Shown one piece after another: positions 22,012 to 32,929 of a stretch of DNA of 64,000 nucleotides. A program made the position numbers and the translations under genes. The stretch's first letter is position 1. Every line of letters begins with the position of its first letter. Under the pieces are notes generated by a model that did no database searches, had not been told where the DNA came from, and saw nothing but the letters and a program-made list of their open reading frames with translations. The DNA comes from Pseudocercospora fijiensis CIRAD86 (lineage: Eukaryota; Ascomycota; Dothideomycetes; Mycosphaerellales; Mycosphaerellaceae). The DNA is taken from the NCBI RefSeq assembly GCF_000340215.1, contig NW_006921552.1, positions 361,074 to 425,073 on the forward strand. Direction: 5' to 3'.

Positions 22012-23290
22012 CTAGGCTAGGACGATATCGGGCCTATAGCTCGAGGCTCGCCGTACGTCCGGCCGAATACAAATAGTAGGTATATTAATTACCGATCGCG
22101 AGCGGGACGCGATTAATATACCTACTACTATTTCCGCGACCGTAAGTTCTATCGAACTAGTACGCTATAGTTACGGTATATAACGACCGGCCTCTACTCT
22201 ACTCTCTTACTACTAGTCGTAGAGGCTTAAGAATGCTACTATAGGGCGCTCTCGAACAAAGGTTATATAGATTTCGCTAGGACGGTCCTAGCGAAAACAT
22301 AGCCGGTCGGTCTTAGCATTTTCTAGGACTTCTATAGGCTAAAGAGATAGGAATAATGCGACAAGTCTCTACGGTATCTTATTCTGTCTCTTTATAAACT
22401 CGTACTAGAGAAGAGATATATCCTTACTTATTTATATAAATCGGGAGAACTAGGACGTTTGCTTTTTATAGCTCCTAAATAGCTTAGCGGAAGTATTAAG
22501 GGGTACGTCTAGAGACTATCGTCCCTTCCCTTATATATACGTTGCGATGTCTTTATACTACTTTATACGCGATATAGAGGATATACAAAGCTTTCGTATA
22601 CGGTAAGAGTACGCTAATACTACTACGTAGTAGTAGCCGTTCTATTCTTACGAAGCGGATAGGTATATCGATATACGGAATTAGCCTCCTAGGCCCTCGA
22701 ATTAGGATGTATATATAGCACTTAACTACGCCTAGTATGCTATTGCGATCTGCGTTATAAAGAAAAGAATATATAGGAGGTAGGTATTTACGAGGGATAG
22801 TCCTAGCGAAAGGCGGGAGCTCCCGTATCGCTAAGCCCTAATATAAACATTAACGCGTCTACGCGCCCTTGCGACTTCTCTCTTATCCTTCCTTAGCTAC
22901 TTGCTATAATATACCTTAAGTATTCTAGCGGCGCTTAGAAATATAGCACTTATTTATTCTAGTATATCGCCGTTCCTACTAGCCCTATCGGTACTCGGGC
23001 TAGAGGCTACTATCGTACAACCTAGCTATTATTATACTATAGGTAATAATTACACTTCTCTTACTACCGTAAAAGTCTAATATACTAGTAGAGAACAACT
23101 ACTTATACTATATTCGCCTACTCCTCTAGATATTATCGAAAGTATATAGTAAACTAGCTCTACTTTCCTTCCGAGGCGACGATACTACGCGCGATAATAC
23201 TACGCTTCTCGATCCCTCTAACAAAGTCGGCCTTGCCCCGTAGTTAGCTAAATTTACCTACGTAATAATATATTATATAGGGTCGAACCT
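22012..23290 (+). repeat. Family R copy R1, right part
   Basis: 22,012-22,414 matches 24,284-24,690 almost base for base and matches 32,026-32,760 more distantly; 22,725-23,290 matches 1,078-1,610. It carries a long hairpin (arms AATAGTAGGTATATTAAT and its complement, 22,073-22,131). It also has a 25-bp odd palindrome, TTTCGCTAGGAC-G-GTCCTAGCGAAA, at 22,272-22,296. No protein domain was seen. R1 and R2 are direct repeats about 1.9 kb apart, so they could be LTR-like ends of one element or two independent copies. Confidence 0.72.
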
Positions 23291-23299
23291 ATCTACTTA

Positions 23300-23870
23300 G
23301 CTTTACTCGGTAATATTAATGCCTTTACTACTCTCGTACCGCCTAGCCTAGATTCCGTCGCTATAATTGTCGAACTTTCCTACGTCGACTTCCTTAAGTT
23401 CCTAGGGTTTAATAACGACGGATAGCCTCCGCTATAGTGTTCCGCCGTACCTCGCAGATATTAGGATAGTTAAGAGTATTAAGCTTATGATTCCGCGACC
23501 TATCCGCTCGTAGTTCCCTCGATACGCGTAAGGGTAGGAGGACTATCGCTATTATAACTTCGACGGCGTATATTATAGGCGAGTAGTTACGGCTATTCTA
23601 GAACTAGCTAGGTATTAGTTTATCGGTCGGGGCTTATATATAAGGGCGACTAGTTATATCTAGGAGGAGATAGTAACGGAGTTCGAGGATACGTTTAATA
23701 AAGAGGCAAAAGCCGTAGACGCCTACGAAAACGTAGATAGCGTAATCTTCGTCCCTAGGGTAGGATATAGTTACTTAGTAGCCTATAAGAAATCGTAGCG
23801 CCGCTACCTATAGTTTTTACGCCTACGACGGTTAGTTAGTCCTCTTTTATATTATATTAGTTTGTATATA
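23300..23870 (+). pseudogene. Short unidentified coding relic
   Basis: A frame broken only by TAG is visible, including ATSYI.EEIVTEFEDTFNKE near 23,650 and AYENVDSVIFVPRVGYSYLV near 23,725. It is acidic and has no motif I recognise. It lies between the two near-identical family R direct repeats and might be their internal gene. Confidence 0.4.
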
Positions 23871-24250
23871 ATACTGTCCCGGCTAATAAGAATATATTAA
23901 CGTCGCTCTATATATCTCTATACTTCCCGGAACTTCGATCTAGCTATTATCGATATACTTATATTCTACTAATAAGTTCCTATCGTTATACGGACGTAGA
24001 TACTAAAGTAGTCGAAATATACCTATAGGTATATTAAGCTTCGACTATATTATAGCTAGGATTAATTTATATATATATAAAGTATTGTCTAACTATACTA
24101 TCTCTAACTAAAATTACCCCCTCTTCCCTATTACCTTTCTTTAATAAAGGCGATAAGAGAGCAAATTTCGGGTAGCACTTAGGATTCCTAATAGTTAATA
24201 ACTTGCTATACTAGAAAGCGTAGTCTAGTTTGCTAATGCCGCCCTAGCCC
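23871..24250. other. Spacer without recognised features
   Basis: AT-rich, RIP-mutated, no frame or repeat match recognised up to the start of copy R2. Confidence 0.4.
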
Positions 24251-24690
24251 GCCTTTACGCTATTATTAATCGCTAAAAATGTCCCGCTAGACCTAGACTA
24301 GGACGATATCGGGCCTATAGCTCGAGGCTCGCCGTACGTCCGGCCGAATATAAATAGTAGGTATATTAATTACCGATCGCGAGCGAGACGCGATTAATAT
24401 ACCTACTACTATTTCCGCGACCGTAAGTTCTATCGAACTAGTACGCTATAGTTACGGTATATAACGACCGGCCTCTACTCTACTCTTTTACTACTAGTCG
24501 TAGAGGCTTAAGAATACTACTATAGGGCGCTCTCGAATAAAGGTTATATAGATTTCGCTAGGACGGTCCTAGCGAAAACATAGCCGGTCGGTCTTAGTAT
24601 TTTTTAGGACTTCTATAGGCTAAAGAGATAGGAATAATACGACAAGTCTATATAGTATCGTATTCTGTCTCTTTATAGACTCGCACTAGT
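24251..24690 (+). repeat. Family R copy R2
   Basis: Near-identical to R1 (the last bases before 9,640 joined to 22,012-22,414), including the hairpin near 24,349-24,408 and the 25-bp palindrome at 24,553-24,577. This copy is uninterrupted at the Gypsy insertion point (GACCTAGACTAGGACG). It helps define the empty site. Confidence 0.8.
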
Positions 24691-25870
24691 AGGCGTATAG
24701 CCTAAGGATTAGAGTTCCTCCGCTTACGTCCGAGCTATACCGCCTACGTTTAACTCCTTTACTAATAAGTCTATTTGCTATATCTACTACTTCTCGGTTA
24801 GGTCCTATTCCTCCTCGGAAGCTTAAACTTCTTCGTAGTATCGTCCTCTACTATATAAGTACTTCGAACGCGTTTCGTAGTATTAGGCGAGCCGGATATT
24901 CCGCCGTCTTCGTCTTCCCTATACTTGCGCTTTAAGTATAGTACTAACTCTATTACTATACCGGTTATAAGTATCTCCTAAACCTTATCCCGCTACTCTA
25001 TACTAGTATTAGCCTTAATCGCTACGCTAGGGTAAATAACCTACGAACCTTAGGTAAGAATCTTCTTCGGGCTTAGCTATATATAAACTTAGCCGCCTTT
25101 CTTCGTTTCTGCCTAATTATTAGCGCCTATACTATAGAGTGCTAGCTATATATCTTACTCTCGGTATTAGTCGCTTCGCCCTTATCTCCGTAGAGACTTT
25201 TTAATTTCTAATCTACTACTTCTTTTACTTTCGGGTCTTTCGCTAACTATATCGCAGTTAGTCGTAGCGGTAGTAACGATAATATAATATATAAATACCG
25301 CATCCCGTAGTTCCTCCTCTAACTAGTAGTATAGCGATACCGCGTCTTTCGAGGCTATTTTCTACTATAGTAGTCTATAGTTATTGCGTTACTAGTCGTA
25401 GTACGGTGCCTAGGTAGCTATTAGAACTATACCTAGTACGTAGTAGGGCCTAGCTCGCTACTATAGAAACCGGTAGAGATTCGCTTTCGCGCGTCGGCTA
25501 TATTCCTCGAGTCTTTGTTTTAAAAACAAATACAAGCGGAACCCTCCTTCGCTATAGACCTCTATTCTTCCGCGCTCTACCCGCCCTACCTCTCTATCCT
25601 CTATAATACTAGGTCTACGGCACTTAACTATTACGTCGATTTAATACCCGAGTTATATAGTCCTAGTCCTAAGGCGGGCGCTAGCGAGATAAAGCCTAAG
25701 GTTAGTACTAGTTAGTAAACTAAGCGGAATCGGATACTTACTAATACGGTCTTAGAAGAGCGAGGAGGCCCGGCGTCTCGAGGTTAGCGTCGTTAGTTAC
25801 TTAGGCTATATCGACTACTTACTAATATACTTCTAGAAGGGATAGGCGCTAGAAAGCCCTAGAAAAGATC
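24691..25870 (+). other. RIP-mutated stretch, no identified gene
   Basis: Frames carry many TAG and TAA stops and no domain was recognised on either strand. It may be the upstream part of the coding relic that follows. Confidence 0.35.
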
Positions 25871-25879
25871 TGCCGCCGA

Positions 25880-26570
25880 CGGCGTAGTATACGAGTAAGC
25901 TAACCGATCCTCGATAGGTAAGTAAACCTTACTAATTATTACGGCCGTATAGAACGTAGCCGCGGAGAGGCTAGCCCGGAAGCCGGACGTAGCCGAACTT
26001 TGTAAACTAAAGAGACTAAGATTCTTGTCTACGATAATAAGGCTAATAAAGAGGTTAAGACGCCGATTAAGAAGCTATAAGGGGCGAACGCGACTATCGA
26101 CTCGTCTTCGCCTACCGACTAAATTCGTATCCTATTCGAGAGCAAGATAGCTAACCTCCTCTAGATAGCTAAAATCGATAAGACGCCGCCGTAGTCGTAT
26201 AAGCGGGCGCCTACTTTAGGACTTAATAAATATTTAGTGCCCTCGGATAACCCGAAATTATTCTACGCTTAGAACCCTAGAACCTAAGCCTAAGGAGGTA
26301 TTATCGGCGAGGTCTTTATACTAGATTTAATACCTAGTAAGAAGTATATACGTAGTAACCTAGAGATCGAGCCTATACCTATCTAGCTACTAGCATCGTC
26401 GACTATCGGCGGTAGTAGGAAGTAGGTAGGCAGTTCCGATATACTAAAGAAGGCGTAGCTAGAGAGCCTTAAGCCTAAACCCTCGCCTAGTAAGACTAAG
26501 CTAACGACGTCGCTAAAGGCCTCCTACTATCTCTAATAAGACCGTAGCTTCTTTTAGCGGCTTAAGCCGG
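25880..26570 (+). pseudogene. Unidentified hydrophilic protein relic
   Basis: A frame interrupted only by TAG and TAA reads KETKILVYDNKANKEVKTPI near 26,000-26,065, ILFESKIANLL near 26,130 and NKYLVPSDNPKLFYA near 26,225. It is Lys/Ser/Pro-rich and looks like a soluble protein. I do not recognise the family. Confidence 0.4.
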
Positions 26571-27424
26571 TTCTTAGTAGAAGCTAAGGCATCTATAGAG
26601 CTTCTAAAAGGAGACGGGCCTCCTACTAGTAGTTAGGGTAAGAAGGACACTAGTAGCTACGCGGAGGAGCTCGGAAAACCTCGTTAGCTTACTATAGTCG
26701 AGTTAGTAGGCACGGCCGATAAAAAGCGCAAGTACGAGTCTCTTAGCCCGCTATCGTCTAAGCTAAAGCGTTAGGCGTCGAAGTCCCCTAAGACTACTTA
26801 ACCCTCGAGTACTACTCGTCGAAACCGCTAGAAGGGGTAAGCGACGCAAATTCTACGCCTGCTTCGCTATAATAAAGGAGAGCTCCCTCGGGGAATGCTC
26901 TTATATCCGTTAGGCTAATTAGCCCTAGCTAAGGACTCGCCTAAGGTTATATAGAACTTGCTTATAGATATTAGAGTACGACAATGCTTATCGTAGCTAT
27001 ATTAGGGTTATACCTAGACGTTATAAAGCGCTACGCTAGATTGTAAGTAGTAGAACGAGGAGCGCTAGGTATACCTCTTATACGAATAATCTCTCGTACG
27101 ACGCCTAGTTACTACTACTTCTTATTTTATAATCTCTCGGCGTAGCTATACTATCCGGTAGCCTTACAATCCTAAAAGGGCGTAGGATACCTTCTCGTAG
27201 CCCGCTTAGCTAGGACTGTAAGTAAGTATGTTTTACTACCGCCTTTGCCTCCTTACTATAAACTATAAGGAGCTCCTTCGCTTCCCTACTTACTACCTAT
27301 ACTAAATTCGGGCATTTACCTAAAGCTCGGGGCGAGTATCGATACGCGTTAGGGAAGGCTCCTCGTCCGCGCCCGCGGACCCTATCTAGGTTCGGAGGGT
27401 TAGTACGGTAGACTTATAGCTATT
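26571..27424. other. Spacer without recognised features
   Basis: Nothing recognisable on either strand apart from RIP-type composition. The DNA transposon's left AT-rich end begins near 27,425. Confidence 0.35.
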
Positions 27425-27605
27425 AAACATTAAATATTTAATATTTACTAGCTTTATTAACATTCTGTCCCGAATAGGAGTAAATATTTATATTTAATTT
27501 ATATTTAGTACTATATATAGTTAAGTCTATATTAAAGGCTATACTTATATCTTTGTCTAGCCTAGAGTTACTATACTTTGCCGGAAGGTTAAGACTGCTA
27601 AGAAC
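27425..27605 (+). repeat. Left inverted end of the DNA transposon
   Basis: 27,432-27,565 also matches 36,225-36,375 directly (shared GTAAATAT.TATATTTAAT and AGTACTATATATAGTTAAG). The inner part is inverted at 30,978-31,012. Confidence 0.6.
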
Positions 27606-27829
27606 TATAGGTTTGTAACTCTCGTAGATCTTCGAGATTAGACTTCTTTATACCTTTAAGTACGATAATGCCTATATAAGGTCTTACCGCTATTAAATCT
27701 AGCCTCTTACGATATATTGTTATTAGTTGCTACCGCCGGAAGCTGCTGTTCTTATAGCTGCGTCTATAGCGTCTAATTTATAGCGCCTATATCTCGAATA
27801 CTACGCTATAGCGGAGGTACGCGCGTCTC

Positions 27830-28500
27830 GATCGAGAAAGCTAGTATCGAAGGACCTACCGGCGTATAAGGAAGCCGCTAAGCGGCGCGAGTCGCCTATT
27901 AAGTCGAAGGATAGGAAGAAGGCTAGCGGCGGCGTAAAGTAGAAGACGGCGTAGTAGAAGAAGTTTAATAATATACCGGCATTCGAGGCCGCGGCGTAGA
28001 AGGACTACTAGGTCGACGATACCGCTACGGCGGTAGAAGATAAGGTCGCTAGCGAAGTTAAGGTTAGTAAGTTAACGCGTTTAGCTAATACTTCGCCTAT
28101 AAGAGGTATCTAGGCGCGGCGCCTAGCTAACGGTTAGTAGGTAAATAAGGAAGATATATCTACGCTATCTTATAACCCTCGTAAGGACCTAGAATATAAG
28201 TAAACCTAGCGCCTTCTTACTAGAAATAATAAGTTAGCTTTCGAGAACTATAACCGTACTAGCGCTAGCACTTAGTATACCGAAGATGCGTACTATTAGG
28301 CTAAGGAAGAAGCGCAGAAGAAGCAGCTCTATATCGGTAACTATATATTAATCGTATCCGCGTTTAAAGTGCCGAAGAGTTACTAGTTTAAGTAGAGTTA
28401 GAAGAAAGGTAAGGTAACGGTATTCTTACTATCGCTCGTACCTATCTAGCGGCTATATCCGCTTAACTCGAGTTACGAGTATACTAATTTCTTATATAGC
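27830..28500 (+). pseudogene. Lysine-rich coding relic inside the DNA transposon
   Basis: The frame interrupted only by TAG and TAA reads KLVSKDLPAYKEAAKRRE near 27,838, then KVASEVKVSKLTRLANTS and ENYNRTSAST. It is basic, Ala/Lys-rich and probably nuclear. The family is not recognised. Confidence 0.4.
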
Positions 28501-29790
28501 GGACGATTATAATAAGGCTCTCGACTACGCCGTAGAGTTAATAAACGATACTAGAGACAAGATTAAGATTAATATCGAGTTTAAGACTACTACGAAGGAT
28601 GCTAGATCTTTAGCTATCCTTAAAGTTAGCAAACTAAAGCTAAACGATTAGTAGAATGTCGATAGTATTACCTTTATTGCTAAGGAGCGGAAGGAGGGTA
28701 ATTATACGACTAAGCTACTTACTAACTATATATATACCCTCCCTAGCTACGAGAACTATAGCGCTTACTGCTATAGACCTAAAGGCCTTCTAGATATCCC
28801 TCGCAATTATTACTAGTTCTATAGCGAGGCAACAAAGCTATAGTCTTACGCTCTTACTATAAAGCAAGAAGGAGCGACTCTTAAGCAACCGCCGTATAGT
28901 GTTTTCGCTAAGATATAGTAGAACAAAGAGAAGATACAATCTCGTAAACTAAACAGTCTACTTGCGGCCTTAAAGGAGCCATTTCAATTACAGACACTAG
29001 TAAGAGCTCGCTCTATGCCTATAAGTTATCTACCTCCGTAGCTAGCTATAGATTACGCTAATCTAATCTAGACTATATTTAATATAGTTAACTAGAAGCT
29101 AGGCGTTGTTACTTAGGTTTAAGAAGCTTAGCCTATATAACAAGAGTTACCTGTTCTAAAGCATATTGCTAAGCAACTTAATATACCGCTAAGAAGTCTA
29201 CTAAGACAGTTCTTTTAATAGGTAGCAATATAGCACGAATAGAAGGATACTAAGGATAGGGAACAGCTCTTAAAGATAGAAGCGCACTTTGTAACTAGAC
29301 GCTATAACTGTAATTAGTTATATTAACTTCCTATACGAGAATAGAAGGAGCTTAGCTTCTATAAGGGTAACTTAGGTACGTTGCGTAACTGTTTAAAGCG
29401 CTTTTAGAAGGAAAAGCTAGCTTAGAGAAACTAATATAATAACGACATTTATAATAGAGCAACGGCCGTTCTTATTAGTTTAGCTTTGTTAGGCGTTTGA
29501 TTAAGAACAACGAATAAAATAGCTTTATAATTGCTCCGCTGCTTGTATCGCTATTATCGTCGTTGCTTCGAGAGTGCTTTCCGGCGGTATTCTCGGATAT
29601 AAAAGCGGAGGAGATATATAAAGCTTAGTAGTACGTACTATAACATTCTTATTTCTATTATACTAACACTATACTAGTTATATATATAAAATTGATAGCG
29701 GAGCTTTAGATATATATTATCTTAATATTATACAAATACAAAGATATATTAGTAGTGTTATATAGTTAGATTTAAAGCGAGTCGAATTAG
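28501..29790. other. Unresolved part of the DNA transposon
   Basis: Possible plus-strand coding traces (for example EQLLKIEAHFVTRRYNC near 29,260) are present without a recognisable domain. 29,640-29,760 is AT-rich and non-coding. Confidence 0.35.
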
Positions 29791-29794
29791 CCGG

Positions 29795-30800
29795 TAAGCT
29801 AGCTTTTATCTAGCTAAACCTCCGCTTTAAAGCCGTATACGTTATATCCGCTATACTTAAACAATCTAGTTATATTAACCTTTCTAACGTAGTTAAAAGC
29901 ATATATAAGGAACTCTTAGAAGGTCTCGAAGTTAGCTATAAGATCTTTATTCTTCTTAAGCTATTTCTTAAGCAGTACGAAGGTCTGTTCGATAGGATTC
30001 AAGTTAGGAGAATATAGTGGCAGGTACTTAAGAGTATATCTAGTAGCTAAGATTTCGACTTAACCTTCTCGCTATAGTAGATTAAAGCGTTGTCTATTAT
30101 AATAATTATATTCTTACTAGGAAGCGGTAGTACTTTATTCTCGAGCTAGTCGTCGAATGTAACTTAATTAATAGCGCCTTAGATATAGAGCGTATAGGGT
30201 AGATATATATAGATTGTAAGTGCTAGAAGTACTAATATTCGCTCTTACCGTTACGCGTACTAATAATCGTAGCAATCTATACCCTTCGGAGACTATCTAA
30301 ACTTGCGATGTCTACTCTTCTTATTAGAGGCAGTCTCGTCGATAAATACTAACTTATCTACCGGCTATTTCTAGCTCTTTGTATACTAGGCGGCTCTCGC
30401 TAGCGCACTACGTTCCTTCGCGATCTTATACGCCGCTTTACGAGTCTAACCGAGCCTATAAAGGCGCTTCTATACTATAGCCGGATCTACCTTAATTTTA
30501 AAGCGATTGTATAGCGTAGTATATATTTCCTTAAGACATGCCTCCGGCCGTATCGGTAAGTACTTAAGGAGGTAGATTTCTATATCTATCGTAATCTTCC
30601 TCTTACGACTCGATTTAAACCTCTCCGACGGTAAGAATACCTCTCTAAAGAGGCCGTAATAGTACTTCTATCGAAACACCGTCGACCGGCTCGTACCTGT
30701 CTTTAATATAATATCTATCACTTTATAACCGGCGTTAAAATAATGCTTAGCGAGTCGCGTAGTCGAGGTAGGTAAGGGCGTAGGAAGGGCTCGTATAGCG
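29795..30800 (-). pseudogene. Tc1/mariner-type DDE transposase relic
   Basis: Tc1/mariner transposases cut and paste their element using a DDE triad. The minus strand reads a helix-turn-helix region (HYFNAGYKVIDIILKTGTSR near 30,690-30,750) and a linker with RPEACLKEIYTTLYNRFKIK. FIDETASNKKSRHRKF follows, with the first Asp near 30,334-30,345. IIIIIDNALIYYSEKVK carries the second Asp near 30,087-30,100. YSPNLNPIEQTF carries the final Glu near 29,975-30,003, about 34 residues after the second Asp. One frame change lies between the second Asp and Glu. Stops are otherwise TAG and TAA. Fungal Tc1-like is firm; the exact subfamily is not. Confidence 0.85.
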
Positions 30801-30974
30801 TAGAAGAGCTAGAATAGCTAGAATACTAACAACAATACCTCGGACCGTATATTTAACGCCTATACTATTAATATATATACTATTTTTACGCGTAGTATTA
30901 CAATAGGTCGACTAGAGGACGAAATGTACGATTTACTAGTAAAAAGTTAGTAGGGTTACTCTACCTCTTAGTAG

Positions 30975-31095
30975 TCTTAATCTTCCGGTAAAGTATAGTA
31001 TAAGTATACTTCTAGAATTAGACTAGATATTTAGGTTTATATTTAATATTAAATCTTAATCTAAATTGAATCGGATTTAATATTTACTAGCTATA
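30975..31095 (-). repeat. Right inverted end of the DNA transposon
   Basis: Inverted relative to 27,480-27,605. 31,005-31,085 also matches the right end of the small derivative at 36,700-36,790. Confidence 0.6.
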
Positions 31096-31145
31096 GGTAG
31101 ACTTTAGTATAGTTACGCGTACTTTTAAGACTATATTACGCTAAG

Positions 31146-31870
31146 ATGCCCCGTATACCGTATCCCGCGAGTCGAAGGGTCTACCTCTCTACTTTCGATA
31201 TTTACTACCTCTAGCGAGATATTACAATTGCTATCCTATCCCCTCCCTACGCCTTAGTATCGTCGTATAAGGTATTTAAGCGTATATTCTAGCCGCTAGT
31301 ATAGATACGATGCTAATATATCTAGATGCCCGGGTATAAGAAGCCTAAGTATAAGAAGCCCGAGTACCCGATATATAGAGACACCCTCTATTTAGGACTA
31401 TACTCGGAGTAAAGAGCTTAAGCCTTAATAGCGGAGCAGGTCGACGCCTTAGCTTAATAGTACGCTACTAGCGGCAAGATTCGGGTCCTATATTGTCCTA
31501 ACTTTAAGACCGCGCGGAGATACCTCGAATATATCGATTCCTATAATATATAAGGAGTAGTAGTTACAATTTAGTTCGCCTCGTCCGATTCGTACGTATA
31601 CTATATCTATTATAGTGCTACCCCGCTAACTAGAAATAGCGAGACTACTTACGGCGCTAATACCTAGACTACCGATAGAGGTTACTCTACTAGCGCGAAT
31701 TATTCGGTAAAGTAAGAGCCCGAGGATAACGGTAACTTAGAGGGCGGAGCTATTGTCTCTAAGCCTTAAGCGCTAGATTTAGTTATAGTCTTTGCCCGCT
31801 CTATATAGGCTTAAGCGCGAGTACTATATATACTAGACAATAGAGCAAATGTATAGAGCTTACTATAGAT
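31146..31870 (+). pseudogene. Unidentified protein relic
   Basis: Starting at an ATG (31,146) the frame MPRIPYPASRRVYLSTFDIY runs about 240 codons with only TAG and TAA stops. It includes a GYKKPKYKKPEYP internal repeat (31,332-31,370) and an acidic patch EPEDNGNLEGG near 31,720. Its 3' end overlaps family R copy R3. No family is recognised. Confidence 0.4.
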
Positions 31871-32760
31871 AAAACCTACCTACTAAGGTCGTAGAGCAGT
31901 TGTCGCTAGTAATCCGTATAGCAGTGTCCGCTATAGCTATTCTATGCCCGGTTAATAAGAGAGCTCGAGCGTCCGTAAAGCATTTACGCAATTATCGACT
32001 GCTTAAAAGGTCCCGCTAGGTATAGGCTAGGACGATATCGGTCCTATAGCTAGAGGCTCGTTATATATTATAGCTATTAATTATCGATTGCTAAAATTAC
32101 AGAATTACTTATAATTATAGTAATTGTAAATGTAATTCCTAGGTAACGGACTTCGTAATTTTAATTACAATTACTCTATAATACAAAGATAGGCGCTATA
32201 TATCGTATATATATCTCTTATATATCGATGCTGCCCGTTACGTATAAAGTCTTCTACGGTAGGATTACTAGAGGCTTTAAAATATACTTCGAATAGTATC
32301 TAGATTTAGCCGGATGTCTTTATTCGAGCAAGTCTAAGAATTTATCGCTTAGTTAATAGCTAGTAGGGTCTTTAGTCCCGATAAGTTGTAACTTTATTAT
32401 TATTGTAATTATAATTGTAATATTTCTATAATTGTATTTGTAATATTACGCTCGTAATTTTAATTAATTAACAATTAATAGCTCTATCGTACGTCCGGCC
32501 GAACTCGGATAGTAGGTATATTAATTACGTACCGCTCGCGATCGGCGATTAATATACCCGCGACCTAGGATATCGATAAGGCGGAAAGCGTATTCCTACT
32601 CCGAAGGCCTAGTAGTTACGCACTCTACTTAATATATTATATAAAATGTCGCGTCGAGCTTAGGTACTAACCGTAGTCTCTAAGTCTAGCGGCCTCGGGC
32701 ATTTCGCTAGGACGGTCCTAGCGAAATCGCGGGCCGACGTAGTCTCCGGGGCTCTAGCTA
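31810..32760 (+). repeat. Family R copy R3 (diverged, with nested MITE)
   Basis: It aligns with R1: GTAGAGCAG at 31,890, GCTAGGACGATATCGG at 32,026, TACGTCCGGCCGAA at 32,490 and the 25-bp palindrome TTTCGCTAGGAC-G-GTCCTAGCGAAA at 32,702-32,726. It is interrupted at 32,061-32,489 by an AT-rich insertion. Confidence 0.72.
32061..32489. mobile_element. AT-rich MITE nested in family R copy R3
   Basis: The block is absent from copies R1 and R2 at the same point (GAGGCTCG...TACGTCC). Its ends are inverted: AGCTATTAATTATCGATT on the left and the complement of a similar AGCTATTAATTGTTAATT on the right. Runs of TAATTATAATTAC-type sequence lie inside. No coding capacity. Confidence 0.6.
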
Positions 32761-32766
32761 GCGCTA

Positions 32767-32889
32767 GCGCTCCTAGACGGCTCGCTCGGTCTCGTATTAC
32801 TATACCGCGTAAATAAACGAGTCGCGAATAGCGCGTTACTAGCGCTACTAGACGGTTCGCTCGGTCTCGCGTTACTATACCGCGTAAAC
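32767..32889 (+). repeat. Two-copy tandem duplication (period about 73 bp)
   Basis: The block GCTCGCTCGGTCTCG..TTACTATACCGCGTAAA occurs at 32,779-32,813 and again at 32,853-32,887 with few transitions. Confidence 0.7.
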
Positions 32890-32929
32890 AAATAAGTTAT
32901 AGGCCGCGCGTCGCTATTTCCCGCTATAC

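Larger units (their letters stand above)
27425..31095 (-). mobile_element. DNA transposon with long imperfect inverted ends and Tc1/mariner-type transposase
   Basis: The two ends carry inverted similarity. ACTATACTTTGCCGGAAGGTTAAG and the following GACTGCTAAG on the left (27,570-27,605) match the complement of CTTAGTAGTCTTAATC and TTCCGGTAAAGTATAGT on the right (30,978-31,012). AGTAAATATT-rich outer parts lie beyond these. A minus-strand DDE transposase relic lies inside at 29,795-30,800, and a second coding relic lies at 27,830-28,500. The exact termini are uncertain because both are AT-rich and palindromic. The Tc1-type gene could belong to this element or be nested in it. Confidence 0.55.

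Noticed and set aside
22012..24690. R1 and R2 as LTRs of one 2.7-kb retrotransposon
   Set aside because: No Gag, Pol, primer site or polypurine tract lies between them, and family R also occurs singly with more sequence on its left side.
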